In this document: positions 26,368 through 35,771 of the stretch, piece after piece
Layout: every line of letters starts with the position of its first letter
How positions within the stretch are numbered: position 1 is the first letter of the stretch
Source of the DNA: Streptomyces cellulosae
GTDB lineage: Bacteria > Actinomycetota > Actinomycetes > Streptomycetales > Streptomycetaceae
Reading direction: 5' to 3'
Length of the DNA stretch: 62,371 nucleotides
Assembly (NCBI RefSeq): GCF_000721105.1
Contig: NZ_JOEV01000043.1
Coordinates: 1-62,371, forward strand
Program-made: the position numbers and the translations under genes
Notes under the pieces: model-generated
What the model saw: the letters and a program-made list of their open reading frames with translations, nothing else
Database searches by the model: none
What the model was told of the DNA's origin: nothing

Positions 26368-27785
26368 CTGCAGGCCAGCCCTTCCAGTACGTCGGCGAGT
26401 GCGAGTACCCCGGCCACGCAGTCGTCCTCCTCTGCGAACTCGGCCGGGGAGTGCGAGACGCCGGTGGGGTTGCGTACGAACAGCATGGCGGTCGGGATGC
26501 GCCCGGAGAGGATCCCGGCGTCGTGTCCGGCGCCCGTGCCGAGGACGGGGACCTTGAGGCCGGTGTCCTCGAGGTCGGTGCCCTTGCCGAGGATGCGGGC
26601 GAGTTCGTCGCGCAGGGCGTGGTCGAACTCGACGACGGGCGTGAAGGACTCGCGGACGATGTCGAGGTCGACACCGTGCTCCCGCGCGTGGGCACGGGCC
26701 GCCTCCTCGATCCCGGCGACCACGGTGTCGAGGGCTTCCTGGTCGGCGGCACGGGAGTCGAGCCAGCCGCGTACCAGGGAGGGGATGGCGTTGACGCCGT
26801 TGGGCTCGACGGCGATCTTGCCGAAGGTGGCGACGGCACCGGCGAGCCGGGCCTCGCGGCGGGCGGCGAGCACCGTCTCCGCGTACGGCAGCATGGGGTC
26901 CCGCCGGTCGACCAGCCGGGTCGTCCCGGCGTGGTTGGCCTCGCCGCGGAAGTCGAACCGCCAGCGCCCGTGCGGCCAGATGGCGCTCGCGATGCCGACC
27001 CGGTCGCCGCTGAGGTCCAGCGCCCGCCCCTGCTCGACGTGCAGCTCGACGAAGGCGCCGATCCGGCCGAGCCGTTCCGGGTCGGGGCCGATGGCGTCGG
27101 GGTCGTATCCGGCGGCCTCCATGGCGCGCGGCAGGGTCACCCCGTCCCCGTCGGTCAGCAGATGCGCCTGCTCGACGGTGAGCCGCCCCCCGGTGAGCCG
27201 GGACCCGACACAGGCGAGCCCGAATCGGGCGCCCTCCTCGTCACCGAAGTTGACGATCGCGAGCGGCCGGGCGAACGTGACGCCCCGCGCGCGCAGTTCG
27301 TCGAGCGCGGCGAAGGAGGACACCACCCCGAGGGGCCCGTCGAAGGCCCCGCCGTCGGGAACGGAGTCGAGGTGGGACCCGGTGACGACGGCGTCCCCTT
27401 CGGCCGGATCCCCGAGCCAGGCCCACTGGTTCCCGTTCCGGTCGACCTCGTAGGCCAGCCCACGTGTCTCGGCCTGCTGCTTGAACCAGGCCCGGCATTC
27501 GGTGTCGGCTGCGGTCCAGGCGTAGCGGCGGTAGCCGCCGGAGCCGGGGTGGCGGCCGAGGGGGAGCAGCTCGCGCCACATGGAGTGGAAGGAGGCGCCG
27601 GCCGACGCGGATTGCGAGGCGTCACGCCGTCCGGGCTGTGGGCGGTCGTTCCGCACAGTGATGGGGGTCCCCCCGCTCGCACGAAGGTGAGCGTGGGGGA
27701 CGGTGGGCGCGGCGGAACCCGCACCCGGTGACGAGGCATCCGCCCCGGCCGAGGAGTTGCCGCGCCCGTCCTGATACCGCGTCAC
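26364..27785 (-). CDS. M20/M28-type amidohydrolase (allantoate/carbamoylase-like) in hut operon
   Basis: 473 residues. The C-terminal 400 are a zinc amidohydrolase of the allantoate/N-carbamoyl-amino-acid group: [20 protein letters not shown] (split), [37 protein letters not shown]. The first about 60 residues are low-complexity and include sequence derived from a Streptomyces palindromic repeat. Usually annotated allantoate amidohydrolase, but its place between hutU and hutF with GTGA overlaps on both sides points to a role after HutF, possibly as the N-formylglutamate-hydrolysing enzyme in place of HutG. That role is inferred. Confidence 0.88.
   Translation of the reverse strand: MTRYQDGRGNSSAGADASSPGAGSAAPTVPHAHLRASGGTPITVRNDRPQPGRRDASQSASAGASFHSMWRELLPLGRHPGSGGYRRYAWTAADTECRAWFKQQAETRGLAYEVDRNGNQWAWLGDPAEGDAVVTGSHLDSVPDGGAFDGPLGVVSSFAALDELRARGVTFARPLAIVNFGDEEGARFGLACVGSRLTGGRLTVEQAHLLTDGDGVTLPRAMEAAGYDPDAIGPDPERLGRIGAFVELHVEQGRALDLSGDRVGIASAIWPHGRWRFDFRGEANHAGTTRLVDRRDPMLPYAETVLAARREARLAGAVATFGKIAVEPNGVNAIPSLVRGWLDSRAADQEALDTVVAGIEEAARAHAREHGVDLDIVRESFTPVVEFDHALRDELARILGKGTDLEDTGLKVPVLGTGAGHDAGILSGRIPTAMLFVRNPTGVSHSPAEFAEEDDCVAGVLALADVLEGLACR
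27660..27702. repeat. Streptomyces-type palindromic element inside a coding region
   Basis: GGGGGTCCCCCCGCTC and GAGCGTGGGGGAC flank a short loop. From memory, this kind of element recurs in many Streptomyces intergenic regions. Here it is read in frame as part of the N-terminal extension of the M20 gene ([16 protein letters not shown]). Confidence 0.75.
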
Positions 27786-29446
27786 CCGTCGTCACCCTCG
27801 CGCATGGGGACCCGCACGCCCCGCTCGTCGGCGGCTGTCTCCGCGAGGTCGTACCCGGCGTCCACGTGCCTTATGACCCCCATGCCGGGGTCGTTGGTCA
27901 GTACCCGGCGGAGCTTCTCGCCGGCGAGCTTCGTGCCGTCGGCCACCGAGACCTGCCCGGCGTGGATGGACCGGCCCATGCCGACCCCGCCGCCGTGGTG
28001 GATGGACACCCACGAAGCGCCGGACGCCACGTTCACCATGGCGTTCAGCAGCGGCCAGTCGGCGATCGCGTCGGAGCCGTCGAGCATGGCCTCGGTCTCG
28101 CGGTAGGGGGAGGCCACCGAACCGGAGTCCAGGTGGTCGCGTCCGATCGCCAGCGGTGCCGCCAGCTCACCGCTCGCGACCATGTCGTTGAACCGCTCGC
28201 CGGCCTTGTCCCGCTCGCCGTAGCCGAGCCAGCAGATCCGGGCGGGCAGCCCCTGGAAGTGGACCCGTTCGCCGGCCATCTTGATCCAGCGGGCGAGGGA
28301 CTCGTTCTCGGGGAAGAGGTCGAGGATCGCCTTGTCGGTCTTGGCGATGTCGGCGGGGTCGCCGGACAGCGCCGCCCAGCGGAAGGGGCCCTTGCCCTCG
28401 CAGAAGAGGGGGCGGATGTAGGCGGGGACGAAGCCGGGGAAGGCGAAGGCCCGCTCGTATCCGGCGAGTTGGGCCTCGCCCCGGATCGAGTTGCCGTAGT
28501 CGAAGACCTCCGCGCCGGCGTCCATGAAGCCGACCATCGCCTCGACGTGCCGGGCCATGGACTCGCGGGCGCGGGTGGTGAAGCCCGCCGCGTCCTTGGC
28601 CGCGTAGGACGCCATGTCGTCGAAGTCGACGCCGACGGGGAGGTAGGCCAGCGGGTCGTGGGCCGAGGTCTGGTCGGTGACGATGTCGATGGGGGCGCCC
28701 TCGGCGAGCATGCGCGGGAGCAGCTCGGCCGCGTTGCCCAGGAGGCCGATGGAGAGCGGGCGGCGGGCGTCGCGGGCCTCGACGGCGAGCTGGAGGGCGT
28801 GCTCCAGGGAGTCGGCCTTCACGTCGAGGTAGCGGTGCTCGATGCGGCGTTCGATGGCACGGGGGTCGCAGTCGATGCAGATCGCGACGCCGTCGTTCAT
28901 GGTCACGGCGAGGGGCTGGGCGCCGCCCATGCCGCCGAGGCCGGCGGTGAGGGTGATCGTGCCCGCGAGGGTGCCGTCGAACTTCTTCGCGGCGACGGCG
29001 GCGAAGGTCTCGTAGGTGCCCTGGAGGATGCCCTGGGTGCCGATGTAGATCCAGGAACCGGCGGTCATCTGGCCGTACATGGTCAGGCCGAGGGCCTCCA
29101 GGCGGCGGAATTCCTCCCAGTTGGCCCAGTCGCCGACCAGGTTGGAGTTGGCGATGAGGACGCGCGGGGCCCACTCGTGGGTCTGCATGACGCCGACGGG
29201 GCGGCCCGACTGGACCAGCATGGTCTCGTCCTGCTTCAGGGTCCGCAGGGTGCGGACCATGGCGTCGAAGGAGCGCCAGTCGCGGGCCGCCTTGCCCGTG
29301 CCGCCGTAGACGACGAGCTTGTCGGGGTGCTCGGCGACCTCCGGGTCGAGGTTGTTCTGCAGCATCCGCAGGGCGGCTTCCTGCTGCCATCCCAGGGCGC
29401 TCAGTTCCGTACCGCGGGGAGCTCGTACGGGGCGTGGTCCTGACAT
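27782..29446 (-). CDS. hutU: urocanate hydratase
   Basis: 554 residues, full length. HutU hydrates urocanate to imidazolonepropionate using tightly bound NAD. Family blocks: [63 protein letters not shown], and the cysteine-bearing [13 protein letters not shown]. Start ATG at 29446. It is the first gene of the hut operon (hutU, M20, hutF, hutI) and is divergent from the LysA-like gene. A typical HutH is not in the operon; the ammonia-lyase at 36765 lacks the normal cofactor motif. Confidence 0.97.
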   Translation of the reverse strand: MSGPRPVRAPRGTELSALGWQQEAALRMLQNNLDPEVAEHPDKLVVYGGTGKAARDWRSFDAMVRTLRTLKQDETMLVQSGRPVGVMQTHEWAPRVLIANSNLVGDWANWEEFRRLEALGLTMYGQMTAGSWIYIGTQGILQGTYETFAAVAAKKFDGTLAGTITLTAGLGGMGGAQPLAVTMNDGVAICIDCDPRAIERRIEHRYLDVKADSLEHALQLAVEARDARRPLSIGLLGNAAELLPRMLAEGAPIDIVTDQTSAHDPLAYLPVGVDFDDMASYAAKDAAGFTTRARESMARHVEAMVGFMDAGAEVFDYGNSIRGEAQLAGYERAFAFPGFVPAYIRPLFCEGKGPFRWAALSGDPADIAKTDKAILDLFPENESLARWIKMAGERVHFQGLPARICWLGYGERDKAGERFNDMVASGELAAPLAIGRDHLDSGSVASPYRETEAMLDGSDAIADWPLLNAMVNVASGASWVSIHHGGGVGMGRSIHAGQVSVADGTKLAGEKLRRVLTNDPGMGVIRHVDAGYDLAETAADERGVRVPMREGDDG

Positions 29447-29594
29447 GGTCTGCCTCCTAGCGGACTGTTGCTGCCGTTATTCACATCCTGACGTTCTGAA
29501 TAGAGCTAGTCAATACATCAGGGCTTCGGCGTTGGCCCTCCTTGGATGTTTGGCTGGAGTGCATGGGCCCGGACACCGACCGACGGGGGATGTT

Positions 29595-30992
29595 GTGAGT
29601 AACGCCGACGACACTCATGGGCGTCACGTCGAGGGCGACGGTGACGGGATGCGGGTCGCCCGTCGGGACGCGGCGGTCCGCGCCGCCGTGGAGCAAGGGC
29701 TTCTGGGACCCGACTCCCCCATCGTCGGTCTGCTCGACGTCACCGGCATCCGGGAGTCGGCGGCGCGGCTGCGGGCGGCTTTCGACGAGGTCACCGCGCC
29801 CGGCACGCCCGTGCTGCACGCCTTCGCGGTGAAGGCGACCCCGCTGGTGCCGGTGCTGCGGCTGCTGCGCGAGGAGGGGATCGGCGCGGAGGTGGCGAGC
29901 CCGGGCGAGCTGGCGCTGGCGCGGGCGGCGGGGCTGCCACCGGAGCGGACCGTTCTCGACTCGCCCGCCAAGACCCCGGCCGAGCTGCGGGAGGCGCTGG
30001 CCCTCGGGATCGCGGTCAACGCCGACAATCCGCAGGAGCTGGACCGTATCGACGCCCTGATGCGGTCGGCGCCCAGCCGCTCCCCCCTGGGTATCCGGGT
30101 GAATCCGCAGGTCGGGGCCGGGGCGATCGAGGCGCTGTCCACTGCCACGGCGACCTCGAAGTTCGGGGTGGCACTGCGGGACGAGGGGGCGCGCGAGTGG
30201 GTGGTACGGGCGTACACCGAGCGCCCCTGGCTGTCCCGGCTGCACGCGCACACCGGCTCACAGGGCGTCCCGCTCTCCCTGATGGCCGAGGGCGTGGCGG
30301 AGACGTACCGGCTGGCCGAGGAGATCAACCGGCGGATCGGTCGGCCGCAGATCGACACCATCGACATCGGCGGCGGGCTGCCGGTGAACTTCGCCTCGGA
30401 CGGGACGACACCGACGTACGCGGAGTACGCGCGGACACTGAAGGAAACGGTGCCGGGACTGCTGGACGGGCGGTACGGGCTGGTGACGGAGTTCGGGCGG
30501 TCACTGCTGGCCAAGCACGGGACGGTGGTGGCGCGGGTCGAGTACGCCAAGAGCGCGGGCGGGCGGCCGGTGGCGGTGACGCACGCGGGCGTGCAGGTGG
30601 CGACGCGGACGGTGTACGTGCCGGGGGCCTGGCCGCTGAGGATCGCCGCGTACGACGCCGAGGGGCGCCCGAAGGAGGGGCCCGAGGTGGTGCAGGACGT
30701 CGCCGGGCCGGCCTGCTTCGCGGGCGACCTGCTCGCCCAGGCCTATCCGCTGCCGCTGCTGGCGCAGGGCGACTACGCGGCGGCACTGGACACGGGCGCG
30801 TACTACTTCGCCCACCACTACGCGTACAACTCCCTCGCCCGGCCCGGCGTTTACGGCTTCGTTCCGGACGGGGGCGGAGGGACGGCCTTCGCGACCGTGC
30901 GGGAGGCACAGACCGTCGAGGAGATCGTGGCCGAATCCGGAGGGGCGCACACCGACGGGCTCACCACCCTCCGCGCGCCTGAGCGCCGTTGA
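29595..30992 (+). CDS. fold-III PLP-dependent decarboxylase (LysA-like)
   Basis: 465 residues with both domains of the diaminopimelate/ornithine decarboxylase family. The PLP lysine is in LHAFAVKATPL; DSPAKTPAEL, LHAHTGSQG, TIDIGGGLPVNF and FGRSLLAK follow, and the C-terminal GPACFAGDLLAQ carries the usual Cys and Asp of the substrate site. GTG at 29595 follows GGGGGA; ATG at 29649 is an alternative. It is divergent from hutU. The substrate is not determined; main DAP decarboxylase, a peptidyl or siderophore amino acid, or carboxynorspermidine are all possible. Confidence 0.85.
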   Translation: MSNADDTHGRHVEGDGDGMRVARRDAAVRAAVEQGLLGPDSPIVGLLDVTGIRESAARLRAAFDEVTAPGTPVLHAFAVKATPLVPVLRLLREEGIGAEVASPGELALARAAGLPPERTVLDSPAKTPAELREALALGIAVNADNPQELDRIDALMRSAPSRSPLGIRVNPQVGAGAIEALSTATATSKFGVALRDEGAREWVVRAYTERPWLSRLHAHTGSQGVPLSLMAEGVAETYRLAEEINRRIGRPQIDTIDIGGGLPVNFASDGTTPTYAEYARTLKETVPGLLDGRYGLVTEFGRSLLAKHGTVVARVEYAKSAGGRPVAVTHAGVQVATRTVYVPGAWPLRIAAYDAEGRPKEGPEVVQDVAGPACFAGDLLAQAYPLPLLAQGDYAAALDTGAYYFAHHYAYNSLARPGVYGFVPDGGGGTAFATVREAQTVEEIVAESGGAHTDGLTTLRAPERR

Positions 30993-31161
30993 CGCACGCC
31001 GGTGGATCTGCTGGTCAACTGGTCTGTGCGGCAGGTCAGTTGACCCACCTTAGTCACTTGCCGCATGTTCCACCGGAAAATGCCAGAACACTCACCCGTC
31101 GCGCACACGTTGCGTAGCTTCGGCGTCACTCAGCCGAACCCCAGGCGGGAGGGGAATCACG

Positions 31162-31626
31162 GTGCCCGGAATCGACGAGTGCCTGCTGGAAGCCATGCGA
31201 CTGCCCGGTGCCCGGGGCGCCGCACTGGTCGACTGGACGAGCGGACTGGCCCTGGGCATCGTCGGGGAGTCCCCGGGCGACGACCACGAGACGGCGGCGG
31301 TGGAGGCCGCGGAGCTGGCCCGACTGGCCGCCGAGCAACACGCCTTCGCCCCCGAAGCCCTCGCAACACCGGAAGTACCCGAAGTACCCGGAGCACCGGG
31401 AGCACCAGGAGCACCCGGACGTCCTGAAGCACCCGACGGCGGAGGCGATCCGCCGATCGAGGACCTCATCATCAGCAACCGGGACAGCTACCACGTGCTG
31501 CGGTTCGTGCCCACGTCCTTCGACAGCAGCGTGTGCCTGCACCTGTGGCTGGCCCGCTCCGAGGGCAACCTCGCCCTGGCCCGCATCCGGCTGGGCGAGA
31601 TGGCCGAGCGGCTGGTGCTGAGATGA
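31162..31626 (+). CDS. roadblock/LC7-domain protein
   Basis: 154 residues of the roadblock fold: an N-terminal helix (IDECLLEAMRLPGARGAALVDWTSGLALG), a central insertion with PGAPGAPGAPG repeats, and a C-terminal strand pair (SYHVLRFVPT, CLHLWLARSEGNLALARIRL). Very similar in layout to the protein at 33122 but with a low-complexity insertion. GTG start at 31162 follows GGGAGGGG. It overlaps the next gene by ATGA, starting a four-gene operon. Confidence 0.85.
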   Translation: MPGIDECLLEAMRLPGARGAALVDWTSGLALGIVGESPGDDHETAAVEAAELARLAAEQHAFAPEALATPEVPEVPGAPGAPGAPGRPEAPDGGGDPPIEDLIISNRDSYHVLRFVPTSFDSSVCLHLWLARSEGNLALARIRLGEMAERLVLR

Positions 31627-32486
31627 CCACCGTGCAGACCACGCCGCCGCCCCGGCTGCCGGTACGGGCCAAGGCGGCGGCCCGCCACCGGGGCTGGGGC
31701 GGCGTCTCCCCGATGCTGACCCGGCTCGCCGAGGAGCGGGCCACCGGCGTCCTGGTCCGTGAGCGCGGCACGCTCCACCTCGCCGGAGGCCGGGTGGTGC
31801 ACGCCGAGAGCCCGGCCGCCCCCGGCCTGGACGTCCTGCTCACCGCCCGCGGCACGCTCGACCCCGACACCTGGAGGCAGGCCCTGACCGAGACCGGCGA
31901 CCGGCACCGCGCCGGCCACCTCCTGGCCGACGGCGGCCACCTCGCCCCGGGCGCCCTGGAGGTGTGCCGGCTGGTCGCGTTGTACGACGCGGCGTACTTC
32001 GCCCTTGCCCCGAGCAGCAGCCCGGGCCGCTTCCGCTACGCCGGCGACGACGGGCCCGGCTGCCCGTGCCCGGTGCCGGTGGCCGCCGTGGAGCGCGAGA
32101 CGCTGCGCCGCCGCGACCTGCTGCACCGCATCTGGCCCGATCCGGCCACCGACGAGGCTCCCCTCGTCCGCGCCCACCGTCCCGCGTCCCCGACGCCCAC
32201 GGCCCGCCAGCGGGCGGTCCTGGAGCGCCTGGACGACGTCCGTACGGCAGCGGACATCGCCCGGGACCTGGGCCGCCCGGCGTTCCACATCCTGGTGGAC
32301 CTGCGGCGCCTGGCGGCGGCCGGTGTGGTCGCGCCCCGCCCCCGGGACCCCGCGCCCATACCCCCATCCGTGCCCATGCCCGTGCCCGTGCCCCTACCCC
32401 CACACCTGCCCATGTCCGCCCCCGAGGTCACCGATCCCCACATCACGTTGCTTTTAAGGCTCAGGGATGCGCTGGAGGCCCTTTGA
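31623..32486 (+). CDS. DUF4388/PATAN-like protein with C-terminal winged helix
   Basis: 287 residues. The N-terminal half (GVLVRERGTLHLAGGRVVHAES, LDPDTWRQALTE, HLLADGGHLAPGALEVCRL) resembles the PATAN/DUF4388 module found with small GTPases and two-component proteins. The C-terminal part has a wHTH-like segment (VLERLDDVRTAADIARDLGRPAFHILVDLRRLA) and a Pro/Met-rich tail. A TTA codon lies at 32454-32456. The ATG overlaps the preceding stop (ATGA). A regulatory role in the roadblock operon is inferred. Confidence 0.75.
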   Translation: MTTVQTTPPPRLPVRAKAAARHRGWGGVSPMLTRLAEERATGVLVRERGTLHLAGGRVVHAESPAAPGLDVLLTARGTLDPDTWRQALTETGDRHRAGHLLADGGHLAPGALEVCRLVALYDAAYFALAPSSSPGRFRYAGDDGPGCPCPVPVAAVERETLRRRDLLHRIWPDPATDEAPLVRAHRPASPTPTARQRAVLERLDDVRTAADIARDLGRPAFHILVDLRRLAAAGVVAPRPRDPAPIPPSVPMPVPVPLPPHLPMSAPEVTDPHITLLLRLRDALEAL

Positions 32487-32520
32487 CCGGCAGCGGACCC
32501 GCGCCGAGAGGAGAGACCTG

Positions 32521-33105
32521 ATGGCAGCGGACCCCGACATACACCCCGACCTACACCCCGACACACAGCCCGGCATGCAGGAGGAGTTACGCCGGCTCAG
32601 AGCGCGCGTGCCCCAGCTCACCGGCGCCCTCGTGAGCGGCCCCGACGGGCTCGTCCTCGCCCAGGACACCCCCGGCATCGCCCCGGAGAACCTGGCCGCG
32701 CTCACGACGAGCGCCCGCGAACTCGCCGTACGCATCACGGAGGCGGCCGGCCAGGGGGACGACCGGGGGGACCAGTTCCGCGAGCTGCTGGTGCGGGGCG
32801 GACACGGCTATGTGGCCACGTACGCGGCGGGCCGCACCGCCGTCCTGACGTTGCTCGCCGAGGACCGCGTCCCCGTCGGCCGGCTCCACCTGGAGGGCCG
32901 CCGCGCCGGCGCCCGTATCGGCGAACTCGTCGACGCCCGGGCGCCCGACCCGGCCGAGGCCCCCGTCGAGGCTCCCGTCGAGGCCCCCGCCAAGGCCACC
33001 GCGAAGCAGTCCCGGCCGGCCGCCAAGGCCGGCCCGGCCCGGGCCAGAACCGCGCGCACCCCGCGCGCCACGACCACCAACACACGCAGCACAACTGACA
33101 GTTGA
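32521..33105 (+). CDS. roadblock-like protein with Ala/Lys/Arg tail
   Basis: 194 residues. The core (LRRLRARVPQLTGALVSGPDGLVLAQDTPG split, NLAALTTSARELAVRITE, YVATYAAGRTAVLTLLAED, VGRLHLEGRRAGARI) fits a roadblock/LC7 fold. The last 50 residues are Ala, Lys, Arg and Thr-rich, histone-like. A TTA codon occurs at codon 23 (32587-32589). ATG at 32521 follows GAGAGA. It sits between the DUF4388-like gene and the third roadblock gene. Confidence 0.8.
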   Translation: MAADPDIHPDLHPDTQPGMQEELRRLRARVPQLTGALVSGPDGLVLAQDTPGIAPENLAALTTSARELAVRITEAAGQGDDRGDQFRELLVRGGHGYVATYAAGRTAVLTLLAEDRVPVGRLHLEGRRAGARIGELVDARAPDPAEAPVEAPVEAPAKATAKQSRPAAKAGPARARTARTPRATTTNTRSTTDS

Positions 33106-33121
33106 ACCGAGGGAGACCGTC

Positions 33122-33496
33122 ATGGCCAACACCGAAACCGCACTGAAGGAAGCGCTCGCCTCCATCGAGGGCGCCACCGGCGTCGCGCTCGTCGACTACA
33201 CCAGCGGCATGGCGCTGGGCACGCTCGGCGGCGGCAAGACCTTCGATCTCAATGTCGCCGCCGCCGGCAACACCGACGTGGTCCGCTCCAAGATGCGCAC
33301 CATGGAGCACCTCGGACTCAAGGCCCAGATCGAGGACATCCTGATCACGCTGTCCGACCAGTACCACCTGATCCGCCTGATCAGCGGCCGCGGCGGCAAC
33401 GGCCTGTTCCTCTACCTCGTCCTGGACGCCAAGCGGGCCAACCTGGCGATGGCCCGCCACCAGCTGAGGAAGATCGAGGAAGACCTGGAGGTCTGA
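33122..33496 (+). CDS. roadblock/LC7-domain protein (minimal)
   Basis: 124 residues, an almost pure roadblock domain: EALASIEGATGVALVDYTSG, MALGTLGGGKTFDLN, KMRTMEHLGLKAQIEDILITL (split) and the C-terminal NGLFLYLVLDAKRANLAMAR. The gene follows the Ala/Lys-rich roadblock gene by 16 bp with GGGAG before the ATG. Conservons normally encode a GTPase and a sensor kinase with such proteins; neither is found here. Confidence 0.9.
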   Translation: MANTETALKEALASIEGATGVALVDYTSGMALGTLGGGKTFDLNVAAAGNTDVVRSKMRTMEHLGLKAQIEDILITLSDQYHLIRLISGRGGNGLFLYLVLDAKRANLAMARHQLRKIEEDLEV

Positions 33497-33521
33497 CGCC
33501 GGCGATCCGCCGGATCCCGTC

Positions 33522-34115
33522 CTAGACCAGGGCCGCGGTGCGGCGGCGCGCTCCTCCGGGGGCCGCGTCGCCCGCCGCGATGCCGGTGCTGCGGTAGGCC
33601 TTGACCGTCTTGCCGGCCGGGCGCCCGCCGTCCGCACCGAGCCAGTCGACGCGCACCCACAGCAGCGCCTCCCCCTCCCGCTCGCGCCGCCCGAGCCAGG
33701 CGGCCTTCAGCCGCAGCCCGGCACCGCACCCGGCGAGCAGCATGCCCCCGGCGGCCGGCACGGCGAACGCGCTGCCCAGCGCGGCCAGGAAGGCCAGCAG
33801 GAGCCACCAGCGGTGTCCCCGGCGCCAGTTGCGCACGCTCACCGCACGGTCCTGCAGCACGTCGTGCTTGCCCGCGCGGGCGGCCGAGCGGGCCAGCTCG
33901 ACGTACCGCCTGCGCCGCCAGTACGTCACCACGACGCCCGCGATGATGAACAGCGCCGCTCCCGCCAGCACCCCGATCCGCCGACCGGTGATGCCCGGCA
34001 CCAGCAGACCGATGCCCGCCGCGAACACCCCGAGCCACCACAGGGGTGCGGCTCCGGACCGTACGACGACCGCCACCCGAGCCAGACCTTGAGCTCTGCG
34101 ATCTCCGCGTGCCAC
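33522..34115 (-). CDS. hypothetical membrane protein with four hydrophobic segments
   Basis: 197 residues, function unknown. Two hydrophobic pairs are visible: WWLGVFAAGIGLLVPGI plus IGVLAGAALFIIAGVVVTYW, and WWLLLAFLAALGSAFAVPAA plus MLLAGCGAGLRLKAAW. Between them is a charged cytoplasmic stretch with RRRRYVELARSAARAGK. GTG start at 34115. It converges with the roadblock operon and lies just left of the TnpB element. No family was recognised. Confidence 0.7.
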   Translation of the reverse strand: MARGDRRAQGLARVAVVVRSGAAPLWWLGVFAAGIGLLVPGITGRRIGVLAGAALFIIAGVVVTYWRRRRYVELARSAARAGKHDVLQDRAVSVRNWRRGHRWWLLLAFLAALGSAFAVPAAGGMLLAGCGAGLRLKAAWLGRREREGEALLWVRVDWLGADGGRPAGKTVKAYRSTGIAAGDAAPGGARRRTAALV

Positions 34116-34515
34116 GTTCCGCCTCCTCGTCGCCTCAGCACCGCCGCCCGGACACCGGGACGGCTTTTCTGGTCGAGCAGATTAGCGAGCGAACGTGAGA
34201 CAAGTCTGAGAAGGCGCCCAGACCGCCGGTCAGGCCGCCTCACCTGTTTCTTGCGATGAGGCCCCTGCGTTCACGCCGGGGAGGAATCACATCCGGGTGT
34301 CGCGACGCCGAGCGTCGCCGCGTCTGTTTCAGGGCGCGGAGCGCCCGTACTGCTTCGGGATCGCCGAGGTGATGCGAACGCGCGTGCCGGTGGTCACTGG
34401 TCAGAGTGGTGGCTGTGGGATCGGGGTGCGTGTGTGCGGCTGTCGTACGTACGGTCCTTCGGAGGGTCCGGGACGGTGCAGTGTTCCGGCCGGAGACCGT
34501 GAGGGCGGGGGCGAT
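34116..34515. other. gap before TnpB element, probable left end
   Basis: 400 bases without a supported gene. The right part near 34240-34330, with GGGGAGGAATCACATCC, resembles the sequence repeated at the 3' end of the element (GGGGAGGATTCAATCC), so the left end of the insertion is probably here. The left part holds the promoter region of the membrane protein. Confidence 0.45.
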
Positions 34516-35734
34516 GTGGCGCAGGTGACGGCGGTTGCGGAGGCCGGGCATGCCCGGTACACCTACCGGCTGCGCCTGTCGTCCACCGCCCGCACGGCCC
34601 TGGCGGCGGAGTGGGACCGGTGCCGCTGGCTGTGGAACGAATGCGTGGCCAAGTCCAGGGCCGTACACCTGCACAACAAGGCGACCGGTCAGAAGGCCAC
34701 GTGCGGCCCGGCTCAGCTCGACAGGATGCTGACCGAAGCCCGCCCGTACGCCGTGGCTGCGCGAGGGCTCATCGGTTCCCCAGCAGCAGACCATCCGCGA
34801 CTTCGGCCACTCCCGCGCCAAGGCACACAAGGACATCTCAGAGCGCCTGCCCATGGCGCGCCGGGCCGGGATGCCGAAGTGGAAATCCAAACGCAAGGCA
34901 CTGCCGACCCTCAACCACACCAAGCGCGGGTTCCGGTTGAAGGACGGCCGGCTGCACCTGGCCGGGGGCATCGTCGTGGTGGTGGTGTGGTCGCGGGAAC
35001 TGCCGGCCGAGCCGTCCTCAGTGCGTGTTTACCAGGACAGCCTCGGACACTGGTACGCCTCCTTCGTCGTCCCCGCCCAGGTCCAGCCCCTGCCCGCCAC
35101 CGGCCGCGTGCTCGGCGTCGACTGGGGCGTGAAGGAGACCGCGACCACCACGTCCGACGCGCACGATCTGCCGCACGCCGGGCACGGCAAGAAGGCCCGG
35201 GCGAAGCTGAGCCGGTACGACCGGATGATGGCCCGCCGAAAACCGAAGAAGGGCAAGCCCGCGTCGAAGGGCTACCGCGAGGCGAAGAGACTGCGGGCGA
35301 AGGCTTACAAGAAAGTCGCCAGGCAGCGGGAGGACACCGGCCGTAAGTGGGCCAAGAAGGTGGTCCGCGACCACGACGCCATCGCGGTCGAGGACTTCCG
35401 CCCGAAGTTCCTCGCCAGGACCACCATGGCCCGCAAGGCCGCTGACGCCGCCATCGGCGCCACCAAGGCCGCTCTGATCGAGATGGGCCGCAAGCACGAG
35501 CGGGACATCCGCCTGGTCCACCCCGCGCACACCACGATGGACTGCGCGCAGTGCGATGCGAGAGCCAAGCATCGCCTGCCGCTGGGTGAGCGCACCTACA
35601 CCTGCACCGCGTGCGGAAAAGTGTCCCCACGGGACAAGAACTCCGCACGCGTCATGCTCGTCCGGGCTGGTCTCAACCCGGCTGGTGCCGATGGCGGAAG
35701 ACCCCCTGGAGCGCTGCTCCAGGAGGCGGCCTGA
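34516..35734 (+). pseudogene. IS605/IS1341-type TnpB, frameshifted
   Basis: The N-terminal part is in one frame (YTYRLRLSSTARTAL, DRCRWLWNECVAKS, QLDRMLTEAR); from about 34745 the match continues in another frame (PWLREGSSVPQQQTIRDF and MPKWKSKRKALPTLNHTKR). One extra base near 34741-34752 explains this. The C-terminal frame (open from the ATG at 34853) keeps all RuvC residues: Asp in LGVDWGVKET, Glu in AIAVEDF, Asp in RDKNSARVML, and the zinc motif CAQC...CTAC. TnpB nucleases of this type work with an RNA made from the right end. No TnpA is adjacent. It may be decayed or expressed only as an N-truncated form. Confidence 0.85.
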
Positions 35735-35739
35735 GCCAG

Positions 35740-35771
35740 GAATCCCCTTCCCTTCAGGGAGGGGAGGATTC
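35740..35771 (+). ncRNA. right-end hairpin, candidate omega-RNA scaffold
   Basis: GAATCC pairs with GGATTC and CCTTCCCT with AGGGAGG, forming a bulged stem directly after tnpB; another stem (CTGGAGC/GCTCCAG, about 35706-35722) overlaps the end of the gene. This matches the layout in which the 3' end of tnpB and the right end form the guide RNA scaffold. Downstream bases would act as guide. Confidence 0.5.

Noticed and set aside
26364..27785. Naming the M20 gene allC (allantoate amidohydrolase)
   Set aside because: Sequence class allows it, but the operon context argues for histidine degradation; left unnamed.
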